A stretch of DNA of 19,611 nucleotides from JARRLC01 sp037387425 (GTDB taxonomy: Bacteria; Pseudomonadota; Alphaproteobacteria; Rhizobiales; Rhodomicrobiaceae), in the NCBI GenBank assembly GCA_037387425.1, contig JARRLC010000060.1, forward strand, positions 1-19,611, given 5' to 3'. Under the pieces are notes generated by a model, which saw only the letters and a program-made list of their open reading frames with translations, made no database searches and was not told the DNA's origin. Positions 1-6,384 of the stretch are shown piece by piece; position 1 is the first letter of the stretch; every line of letters starts with the position of its first letter. The translations under genes and the position numbers were made by a program.

Positions 1-453
1 CAAGATGCTCGTGAGCAGGAGATCGTAAAATTACGAGCGGAAAAACGACAGCTTGTGCAGGAGATCGCAAAATTACGAGCGGAAATCCGACAGCTAAAGT
101 GTGTCAACCGGTCTGAGGCATTGGTTTCTGTACTTAATAATGGCATTCGCTGGGGCGGTTTGAGCTGGCTTGCGTATTGTGGATATTTATCAATAACAGC
201 TCTAGCGGGAAAATTTACCTCAGCCGAGTTTCTTGTTAACATTCTTGCTAAGGAAAATATTTCTGTAACCCTTGCATGGTCTATTGGAGCTATTGGATTG
301 ATATATGGTTACATCCAGAGAACATTGAGAAAGAATACAGTAGAACGTTTGCAGAGTAGAATTGTGAAATTAGAGAGACATATTGACGATCGTCGTTCAT
401 CAAGCAAATTGACCCCACGGGGCGATACTAGGCGAGAAGATAAATATGAATAA
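1..453 (+). CDS. Small coiled-coil membrane protein, 5' end outside window
   Basis: I do not recognise this protein. The frame is open to the left edge, so the true start lies outside the window; a GTG at 55 sits inside the coding repeat and is unlikely to be the start. The first 33 or so residues form a heptad-like coiled coil made of a 14-residue unit (Q-E-I-x-K-L-R-A-E-x-R-Q-L) present twice. Two hydrophobic stretches follow, around codons 52-70 and 88-106 of the visible part (near LSWLAYCGYLSITALAG and VTLAWSIGAIGLIYGY), and then a basic, hydrophilic tail. This suggests an inner-membrane protein with a cytoplasmic coiled-coil head. The stop overlaps the next gene by 8 bases, so the two are probably translated together. 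The region is AT-rich compared with the genes to its right. No function is proposed. Confidence 0.6.
   Translation, partial: QDAREQEIVKLRAEKRQLVQEIAKLRAEIRQLKCVNRSEALVSVLNNGIRWGGLSWLAYCGYLSITALAGKFTSAEFLVNILAKENISVTLAWSIGAIGLIYGYIQRTLRKNTVERLQSRIVKLERHIDDRRSSSKLTPRGDTRREDKYE
16..99 (+). repeat. Two tandem 42-bp coding repeats
   Basis: Units 16-57 and 58-99 match at about 36 of 42 bases. Each encodes 14 residues (two heptads) of a predicted coiled coil. The array may continue to the left of the window edge. Confidence 0.75.
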
Positions 454-1039
454 TAATATAACTCTCATATTTTCATTGTTATCCCTTGCGATGATATGGA
501 TATTCCTTTTCTGGATTTACGTTGATTATCGTGTTGATAGCTTCCGGCAACGTGTTTTTGCATTGCGCGATGATCTATTCGATGAAGCTGCAAATGGACG
601 CATTTCATTTGGAAAAGCTTACGGGCTTATGCGCTCTACAATGAATGGCGGCATCAGATTTGCCCATCAGATTACTCTTTTTCATATGCTCGTGATAGCT
701 GTCACATATCCTCGAAGACAAAGCGATATAAAATTTGATACGCTTTTTTCAAATATGATTGAAGATTTGCCAGAAAACGAAATTAACATACTAAAGGAAT
801 ATAAATATAAATTCGAGCTACTTGTAACAGAACATACTTTGCTTAGCTCGCCGTTTCTGTTAATAACCGTTATCCCAGTCATCGTTTCATGGATCGTTCT
901 CAGGTATTGCTTAAAATCAGTAAATAAAGTTCTTCGATATCCTCTGGGAGAAATTAACGCGCAAGCATACGCTGTTGGCGATGACTCCAGCTACAAACAT
1001 GATCCGATGTTGCCCCCTGCTCAGCCTCTCATTCCTTAG
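446..1039 (+). CDS. Hypothetical membrane protein with two predicted transmembrane segments
   Basis: Unrecognised 197-residue protein. A strong hydrophobic segment lies at about residues 5-27 (ITLIFSLLSLAMIWIFLFWI) and a second at about 136-154 (FLLITVIPVIVSWIVL). Between them is a mostly hydrophilic region of about 105 residues. The C-terminal tail is proline-rich. The ATG overlaps the end of the upstream coiled-coil gene by 8 bases, which points to translational coupling and a shared function. Codon use is AT-rich, most visibly at 720-850, unlike the genes to the right. The 3' end converges on the minus-strand kinase gene. It overlaps that gene's present reading frame by about 120 bp, but would overlap its frame-restored end at 1029 by only 11 bp. 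It could be a partner or anchor for the coiled-coil protein; this is inference. Confidence 0.6.
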   Translation: MNNNITLIFSLLSLAMIWIFLFWIYVDYRVDSFRQRVFALRDDLFDEAANGRISFGKAYGLMRSTMNGGIRFAHQITLFHMLVIAVTYPRRQSDIKFDTLFSNMIEDLPENEINILKEYKYKFELLVTEHTLLSSPFLLITVIPVIVSWIVLRYCLKSVNKVLRYPLGEINAQAYAVGDDSSYKHDPMLPPAQPLIP

Positions 1040-2401
1040 TGCACCCCCGGGGTGGACGCACGATAGTAACGGTGCACCTCGCCTCAGCGGCGACTTTGGC
1101 GGAAACGCTGCCATGAGGATATGATCGACACGGCTTTTCTCGGCATATTCCAAGAGCGACGCAGCGGGGTCAGCGCCTTCCAGCACATGGAAGGTTACCC
1201 GATCTTCCGCCAGCTTAAGCGGCGCGGCCCAGTTTTTCAGCGCCACCAGCCGATCCACATGCATGCTAGATTCCTCATCATCCTGCCCGCTATCGATTTT
1301 ACGCCCTTGTTTCAGCACGTTTACACAGGCAAGACGCGCATCCGGCATTGTTTTGAGGGTACGCTCAGCAGCAGCCCGCAAGGTATTGCAGATTTCCACT
1401 GCGCCTGCCGTCACATCCAGGGCGATCGCCACAATGGGCGCGTTGAACGCAGGCGTGGGAAGCGACTGCTTCATAATCGGAGTGATATGCCGCACGTTGA
1501 ACCGCCGCTGCATGACGGCCGTCCATGAATCACGCTTTAACCGTTCGGATCGCGCGGTCAGCTTCACCTGGTCGCGATTGTTAAGGTCGAACGCCAGTTG
1601 CGCGGCGGTCGGATAGCGCCAGGCGGGTTGCACTTCCAAGCAGCGCAGCACGATTTCCTGGAGCCATGGCGGATAATCGCGGCGAAGTTTACGCGGCGGT
1701 TCCGGATCGCGCCAAAGTCGGCGACGCATCGCTGCCATGCGGTCGTTATCATCAAAGGGGCGAACGCCGGTGGAAAAGAAATACAGCAGCACCCCCAACG
1801 CGAAAATATCACTGCGCGGATCGTTGCGCATATCAAAAAGCTGTTCGGGCGCCATGTAAGAGGCGGTGCCGTAGGGAACGCGAAATTCTTCCTTCATCAA
1901 ATCGGGGAGATGTGCGTGCTGAGATAGCCCGAAGTCTATCAAAACAGCCTCGCCGGACGGCCGAATGATAATGTTGGACGGCTTCACATCCAGATGCACC
2001 ACATGCTGCCGGTGAAGTGAATCGAGCGCGGTGGCGATTTTCACGCCGATTTCCGCCACTTCGTCATAAGGCAGGGGCAAATCAAGCAAGCGCTGCAACA
2101 ACGAAACCCCTGCCACATACTCCATAACGATATATGGCTGAACGGAAAAATCTCCTGCGGTCGCAAAACTCGGCACATGCGGGCCAGCCAAACGAGGCAG
2201 GATCATTTGTTCCATCTCGAAACCGACCACCGCAGCAGGATCTTCGCCCTCGGTGAGAATAGGAACTTTCATAAGAAGCGGTGTCTTATCGCATTCCGGC
2301 CACGTCACCCGCCACAAACAGGACATGCCGCCATTATGAACAAGTTCTTCAAGAAGGAAGCCATCCAGCGTGGCTCCTTTTTTCATGCGCGATTTGATCA
2401 T
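917..2401 (-). CDS. Ser/Thr protein kinase with C-terminal UspA-like domain; frameshifted near its 3' end
   Basis: Hanks-type kinase domain at about residues 12-275: glycine loop near 23-28, catalytic Lys45, HLDVKPSN at 136-143 (Asp138 catalytic base, Leu where Arg of HRD is usual, so a non-RD kinase), DFG at 156-158, APE at 184-186. No transmembrane segment follows, so it is probably cytoplasmic. Residues from about 320 resemble a universal stress protein domain (PIVAIALDVT, then DHILMAA). UspA similarity then leaves this frame near residue 432 (about 1100-1110) and continues in the -1 frame as VSAKVAAEARCTVTIVR, ending at a TGA at 1029-1031. The present frame instead runs on with unrelated residues to 917, into the convergent gene. 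Restoring one base gives 457 residues. The gene starts 6 bp after the metallophosphoesterase stop, so the two are probably one operon. The kinase call is firm; the domain fusion is well supported. Confidence 0.85.
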   Translation of the reverse strand: MIKSRMKKGATLDGFLLEELVHNGGMSCLWRVTWPECDKTPLLMKVPILTEGEDPAAVVGFEMEQMILPRLAGPHVPSFATAGDFSVQPYIVMEYVAGVSLLQRLLDLPLPYDEVAEIGVKIATALDSLHRQHVVHLDVKPSNIIIRPSGEAVLIDFGLSQHAHLPDLMKEEFRVPYGTASYMAPEQLFDMRNDPRSDIFALGVLLYFFSTGVRPFDDNDRMAAMRRRLWRDPEPPRKLRRDYPPWLQEIVLRCLEVQPAWRYPTAAQLAFDLNNRDQVKLTARSERLKRDSWTAVMQRRFNVRHITPIMKQSLPTPAFNAPIVAIALDVTAGAVEICNTLRAAAERTLKTMPDARLACVNVLKQGRKIDSGQDDEESSMHVDRLVALKNWAAPLKLAEDRVTFHVLEGADPAASLLEYAEKSRVDHILMAAFPPKSPLRRGAPLLSCVHPGGALRNERLSRGQHRIMFVAGVIANSVCLRVNFSQRISKNFIY

Positions 2402-2407
2402 ATGCCG

Positions 2408-3148
2408 TTACTTGCCCAGATAAAGACGTTCCGCGAACCAATTCGGCAAATCGTTCTTGCGAATGGCGTCTGCTGCGGCTTCGATATCATATGGTACGCG
2501 CTGGAAGGTTATTTCGGTAGTGTCAGTATCAAATATCGCATATGACGCCGCCGGATCGTCGTTGCGGGGCTGCCCGACCGAACCGAGCACCACCAGCCAG
2601 CGCCGCCATCTTAACAAAGGCACGGGCGCTCCGGGCGTTGGCGTGAACGATGTCACCTTGGCCGTTGACGAAAGGCCATATATTGCCGGTTGATGTACGT
2701 GTCCGCAAAAAGTCAGGCGCGAATTTGTGGCCTTCATGCTGCGTGAGGCGTCTTCAACAGAGAGAACGTAGTTCCAATCCGCGGGCGCGCTAGCATCGGC
2801 GTGGACATAGAGCCGATCGTCTTCGTGCACGGTAAGCGGCAAATTCGCGAGAAACCGTTGTTCATCAATGCCGAGCTGGCCGCGTGTCCAATCTGTTACG
2901 GTTTGCACCTCGGGATACAGCGGGATGTTGTTGAGCGCCACGCCGCTATCGTGATTGCCGCACAGAGCCACTGCACCATCGTTCACGAATTCCATAATGG
3001 TGGCGACAACCCATTCTGGATCGCTGCCATAACCAACATAATCGCCCAAAAAAACGAACCGCTCCGTATCTTGTTCGCGGGCATGCGCAAGACAGGCTTC
3101 CAACGCTGGACGATTTGCGTGAATGTCGCTCAATAAGGCTATTAGCAT
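2408..3148 (-). CDS. Calcineurin-like metallophosphoesterase (YfcE/MJ0936-like)
   Basis: A 246-residue cytoplasmic protein with the full set of metallophosphoesterase metal-binding motifs: D8-x-H10 (LLSDIHAN), GD at 35-36 (FLGDYVGYG), GNHD at 64-67, H116 (YVHADAS) and GHVH at 149-152 (FCGHVHQ). Such proteins bind two metal ions and hydrolyse phosphomono- or diesters; the substrate cannot be told from sequence. I chose the ATG at 3148 because family homology begins there. A longer reading from 3274 adds 42 residues unlike the family and would run across a perfect TTGACA -35 box on this strand. The Ser/Thr kinase-UspA gene follows after 6 bp, so the two are probably co-transcribed. A role against a phosphoprotein or nucleotide in the kinase's pathway is plausible but unproven. 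Confidence 0.88.
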   Translation of the reverse strand: MLIALLSDIHANRPALEACLAHAREQDTERFVFLGDYVGYGSDPEWVVATIMEFVNDGAVALCGNHDSGVALNNIPLYPEVQTVTDWTRGQLGIDEQRFLANLPLTVHEDDRLYVHADASAPADWNYVLSVEDASRSMKATNSRLTFCGHVHQPAIYGLSSTAKVTSFTPTPGAPVPLLRWRRWLVVLGSVGQPRNDDPAASYAIFDTDTTEITFQRVPYDIEAAADAIRKNDLPNWFAERLYLGK

Positions 3149-3250
3149 GCTGGCATTTTCCGTCCCACTGTGCAGTTCTATAGTTATGAGATTTTCTGCA
3201 TTACGTAACCATGTGATACTATTACACGCGATCTGCAAGCTGTTAAATTC

Positions 3251-3279
3251 ATACGTATTATGCAAATATTGCATGTCAA
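3251..3279 (-). promoter_or_regulatory. Candidate promoter/operator of the phosphoesterase-kinase operon
   Basis: Reading the minus strand, TTGACA (3279-3274) is a consensus -35 box. It is followed at once by the 13-bp inverted repeat TGCAA-TAT-TTGCA (3273-3261) and then the palindrome ATACGTAT (3258-3251) where a -10 box would be expected. The -10 match is poor (ACGTAT at 17-bp spacing), which could mean an activator is needed. Transcription from here would leave a leader of about 100 nt before the ATG at 3148. Confidence 0.4.
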
Positions 3280-3497
3280 GGAAACAACAGGGGCTTGACC
3301 TGATGCCATATCATAGCGCATACGAACGGTGATCACTCCTGCCAATTGACTGAAAATCTACTCGTTGAAGGGGTGAGGTTTGAGCTTGCTCATTTGCGCT
3401 TCTCACAGCGCTAGCACTCAAGAATTATCGGCAGCGCATTTCTTTCAGGCTTCTACGCCTTTACAAAATATAAAGAAATGCTACAGCGCCACTACTC

Positions 3498-3504
3498 GGA
3501 GAGG
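3498..3504 (+). promoter_or_regulatory. Ribosome binding site for the SulP transporter
   Basis: GGAGAGG lies four bases before the ATG at 3509 and fixes this start. Confidence 0.7.
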
Positions 3505-3508
3505 TTAA

Positions 3509-5392
3509 ATGTCATCCATCTCAAATGGGCGCAACTTATTCAGTTGGCGCAAAGTGTTCCCATTTTTAAATTGGACTTCAATTATCAATCAACAAACTGT
3601 GAAGGACGATTGGTGGGCCGCTGTGACCGGCGCGCTTGTCGTGCTTCCGCAAGGCGTGGCATTTGCCAGTATCGCGGGTATGCCACCGCAATACGGGCTT
3701 TATGCAGGCATGATACCCGCCATTATTGCGGCGCTTTTCGGCTCGTCCCGACATTTGGTGTCCGGCCCAACGACAGCGGCGTCTATCGTGCTGTTGTCGG
3801 CGTTGAGTATACTCGCCGCTCCGTTGTCAGATCGCTATGTAGAATTAGCGCTTACGCTTACTATTATGGTTGGCTTAATTGAATTGACACTTGGTTTATT
3901 CCGATTAGGAGCACTCGTAAATTTCATTTCCCACTCGGTAATTATCGGCTTTACTGCAGGGGCAGGCATTCTTATTGGTGTTAATCAAATAAAGCATTTT
4001 ACTGGCGTTAATGTTCCGCGAGGAGAGTCTGTTTACGGCACATTTAAATATATATTCACGCATGCAGATGCGATCATTTGGCCAGTCGTAGCAGCCGGAA
4101 TGATCACTCTTCTTATGGGGCTAGCCACGCAAAATATAAGGCGGTTGCCCGTGCCGATCTTTAAGGACGGCGTACGGTGGACATGGGTAAATATTCCCCG
4201 CATTCCTTACATGATCGTTGCGATCCTTGCGGGAACGATTTTTGCTTTGATTTACAATAGTTATGCGCCTGGCGTTATCCCCACAGCCTCAGCGATACCA
4301 GCCAGCCTGCCGCCTTTGTCGGCACCGAGTTTCCAGTTAGAAGATTGGGTGGCCCTAGCGCCAACGGCGTTCGCCGTGACGTTGTTCGCTCTAACTGAGG
4401 CCGTGTCGATTTCGCGGGCCATCGCCGTGAAAAGCGGCCAGCATATTGACGCCAGCCAGGAGTTTATCGGTCAGGGGCTATCGAATATAGCAGGCTCGTT
4501 CTTTTCGGGCTACGTAGCGACCGGTTCGTTCAACCGCAGCGGCGTGAATTATACGTCGGGCGCAAAAACGCCAATCGCGGCAATCATCGCGGGCGTGCTG
4601 CTGATGGCGATCGTTTTGCTGGTGGCGCCGTTCATCGCATATCTGCCGAATGCCGCAATGGCGGGCGTGTTGTTTTTGGTGGCGTGGGGCTTGATTGACA
4701 AGCATCACATTAGTCAGATCTTCCGCAGCAGCTATCGTGAATCCGGCATCATGCTGGCAACGTTTATCGCGACGCTTACCCTGCATCTGGAACATGCTAT
4801 CTTCATCGGCGTAACACTATCGCTGGTTATCTACTTGTACCAGACATCGCATCCGCGAATTCACCGCCGCGTGCCTGATCCGAGCAAACACAATCGCAAA
4901 TTCACCGATGCCAACGAAAACCTGCCGGAATGCCCGCAGGTACGTATCATCCGCGTTGATGGCTCTCTGTTCTTCGGGGCGGTGAATGCATTTGATGAAG
5001 CGCTTTTAAATATCCGTCAGGAAGATCCGAAATGTAGGCATCTCGTGATCGTTATGCAGAGCGTGAATTTCATCGACATCGCGGGCGCTGAATCGCTGAC
5101 GTCAATGGCGCGTCAATGGCATGCGGCTGGCGGCTGTTTCTTCCTGATCAACCCAAAGGATCAAGTCGTCAAATTCCTGGAAAGAGGCGGCTATATATCC
5201 ACCATTGGCAAGGACAACATCTTCTATTCAAAGACAGCCACACTAGAAGCTGTCCAAAAACACATTGATATAAGCAGATGCAAGAGTTGCACACGGAAAA
5301 TCTTTAGAGAGTGCGAAGGTTTTGTGCAGCAAGGCCTGGAGCAAGAACAAGAAAAGCAGCAGGAAGCAACCGAAAAGCAAGCGGCTGTTTAG
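3509..5392 (+). CDS. SulP-family anion transporter with C-terminal STAS domain
   Basis: A 627-residue inner-membrane permease of the SulP/SLC26 family, which moves sulfate, bicarbonate or other anions; the substrate is not decidable from sequence. Family signatures are visible: DWWAAVTGALVVLPQGVAFA near 33-53, MPPQYGLYAG near 58-67, SSRHLVSGPTTAASI near 79-93, then about a dozen hydrophobic segments to residue 445. The cytoplasmic STAS domain spans about 475-585, with the conserved strand-loop HLVIVMQSVNFIDIAGAESL at 511-530. After STAS comes a short tail with Cys591, Cys594 and Cys602 (C-x2-C-x7-C) and then a Gln/Glu-rich end of about 20 residues. Start chosen by a strong Shine-Dalgarno. It stands alone, divergent from the phosphoesterase operon and convergent with the histidine kinase gene (23-bp gap). 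Part of the gene (about 3840-4110) is more AT-rich than the rest. Confidence 0.93.
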   Translation: MSSISNGRNLFSWRKVFPFLNWTSIINQQTVKDDWWAAVTGALVVLPQGVAFASIAGMPPQYGLYAGMIPAIIAALFGSSRHLVSGPTTAASIVLLSALSILAAPLSDRYVELALTLTIMVGLIELTLGLFRLGALVNFISHSVIIGFTAGAGILIGVNQIKHFTGVNVPRGESVYGTFKYIFTHADAIIWPVVAAGMITLLMGLATQNIRRLPVPIFKDGVRWTWVNIPRIPYMIVAILAGTIFALIYNSYAPGVIPTASAIPASLPPLSAPSFQLEDWVALAPTAFAVTLFALTEAVSISRAIAVKSGQHIDASQEFIGQGLSNIAGSFFSGYVATGSFNRSGVNYTSGAKTPIAAIIAGVLLMAIVLLVAPFIAYLPNAAMAGVLFLVAWGLIDKHHISQIFRSSYRESGIMLATFIATLTLHLEHAIFIGVTLSLVIYLYQTSHPRIHRRVPDPSKHNRKFTDANENLPECPQVRIIRVDGSLFFGAVNAFDEALLNIRQEDPKCRHLVIVMQSVNFIDIAGAESLTSMARQWHAAGGCFFLINPKDQVVKFLERGGYISTIGKDNIFYSKTATLEAVQKHIDISRCKSCTRKIFRECEGFVQQGLEQEQEKQQEATEKQAAV

Positions 5393-5415
5393 CTCACAGG
5401 AAAGCGTAACAGCCG
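5382..5415. terminator. Possible hairpin between convergent SulP and histidine kinase genes
   Basis: Eight-base arms CGGCTGTT (5382-5389) and AACAGCCG (5408-5415) enclose an 18-base loop. The hairpin starts inside the last SulP codons. Only a short, interrupted T run (ending GGTTTTTGC, 5421-5429) follows on the plus strand. It sits in the right place for a shared terminator, but the large loop and weak T tract keep confidence low. Confidence 0.3.
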
Positions 5416-6384
5416 TTATCCGGTTTTTGCATGCGGGACGGGAGTGGAAACAGCTCCTGTTCCCGCATTTGTATCCGGGGTGGCGCTTGTCGCTGTAGTT
5501 GTTTTTGCATCTGCCCGTATATTCGGTGACGTTGATCTAGTCCATTGCTCACCAAGATAGGACCGCAATTTATCGATAAGCGTGCGCATGTCTACCGGTT
5601 TGGAAATATAGTCTGTCATCCCGGCGGCCAGATATTCCTCGCGATTGCCCTTCATGGCGTTCGCTGTCATGGCGATAATTGGGCACGCCCCGCTTTCTCC
5701 GTTTATCGCTTTGATACGCTGAACCGCTTCAATGCCACCCATAACCGGCATGCGAATATCCATTAAAATCAGATCATATGGCAGGCTTTGCGCTGCTTGA
5801 ACCGCCTCGACGCCGTCAGCCACCACATCCACGCAATAGCCTGAGTTTTCTAACATGGCGATGATAAGCTGCTGATTTGCCGAGTTATCCTCCGCAAGCA
5901 ATATGCGCGGTTTACCGTTTTCGTGTGGCGGGGCGGCGGGCTTCTGTTCCGCAGAAGCAACGTTTGCCCCCCCAGCATCTGCGCTGTGATTTTCTGAAAC
6001 AGCTTTTATGGGTTGGTGATCTGCGTCGGCCTCTGGGATTTGCGCGTCCCCAATAGGGGCATCATGATTGCTGTGATCCGCGCCAATATTTTCGCTGCTA
6101 TCCGCCCCTTCAACATCTTGCAGGTTTAAAAGCGTATGAATGGTTTGCAAAAGCCGTTCTTGCAAAACAGGTTTGGGAAGCGCGGCGTCAAAACCAAGCT
6201 GGCAGGCTTCCTGGTCATACGTTATCCCGGCTGATGACGAGATAATGAGCTTTATGTGATTGAAACTCGGATCTTCGCGGATCATACGGCGCAAGGTTAT
6301 CCCGTCGATTTCCGGCATCATTTGATCAATGATAGCCACCTGGATCCCACGCCCTGCATGATCGGTCTGCTTAAGGGCCGCCAA
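5416..6384 (-). CDS. 3' fragment of hybrid histidine kinase: end of first receiver plus complete second receiver
   Basis: This frame is not an independent response regulator. It begins in the middle of a receiver domain. Its first residues carry the phospho-acceptor aspartate of receiver 1 (AIIDQMMPEIDG, Asp20) and its switch lysine (LPKPV, Lys71). The missing beginning of that receiver (ARILIVDDNALN) is in the neighbouring frame of the upstream fragment. An Ala/Asp/His-rich linker (about 90-157) leads to a complete second receiver (about 158-278) with acidic pair AEDN, phospho-acceptor Asp209 (LILMDIRMP) and Lys262 (ISKPV). A Thr/Ala-rich tail of about 40 residues closes the protein. There is no DNA-binding domain. 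Restoring one base near 6447-6455 joins it to the upstream kinase as a single 880-residue product spanning 8057-5416. If translated alone, it would have to start inside a broken receiver. Confidence 0.8.
   Translation of the reverse strand: MAALKQTDHAGRGIQVAIIDQMMPEIDGITLRRMIREDPSFNHIKLIISSSAGITYDQEACQLGFDAALPKPVLQERLLQTIHTLLNLQDVEGADSSENIGADHSNHDAPIGDAQIPEADADHQPIKAVSENHSADAGGANVASAEQKPAAPPHENGKPRILLAEDNSANQQLIIAMLENSGYCVDVVADGVEAVQAAQSLPYDLILMDIRMPVMGGIEAVQRIKAINGESGACPIIAMTANAMKGNREEYLAAGMTDYISKPVDMRTLIDKLRSYLGEQWTRSTSPNIRADAKTTTATSATPDTNAGTGAVSTPVPHAKTG

Larger units (their letters stand above)
3149..3508. promoter_or_regulatory. 360-bp divergent intergenic region between phosphoesterase and SulP genes
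   Basis: No convincing gene is visible here. The minus-strand side holds a perfect TTGACA at 3279-3274 with two palindromes next to it, a likely promoter/operator for the phosphoesterase-kinase operon. The plus-strand side near 3465-3478 is AT-rich (TATAAAG) ahead of the SulP gene, but no -35 box at good spacing could be assigned. A clear Shine-Dalgarno for SulP lies at 3498-3504. Confidence 0.45.

Noticed and set aside
5416..6384. Independent two-receiver response regulator gene
   Set aside because: Its first receiver lacks the N-terminal strand and acidic pair, which are found in frame-shifted form at the end of the adjacent kinase fragment.
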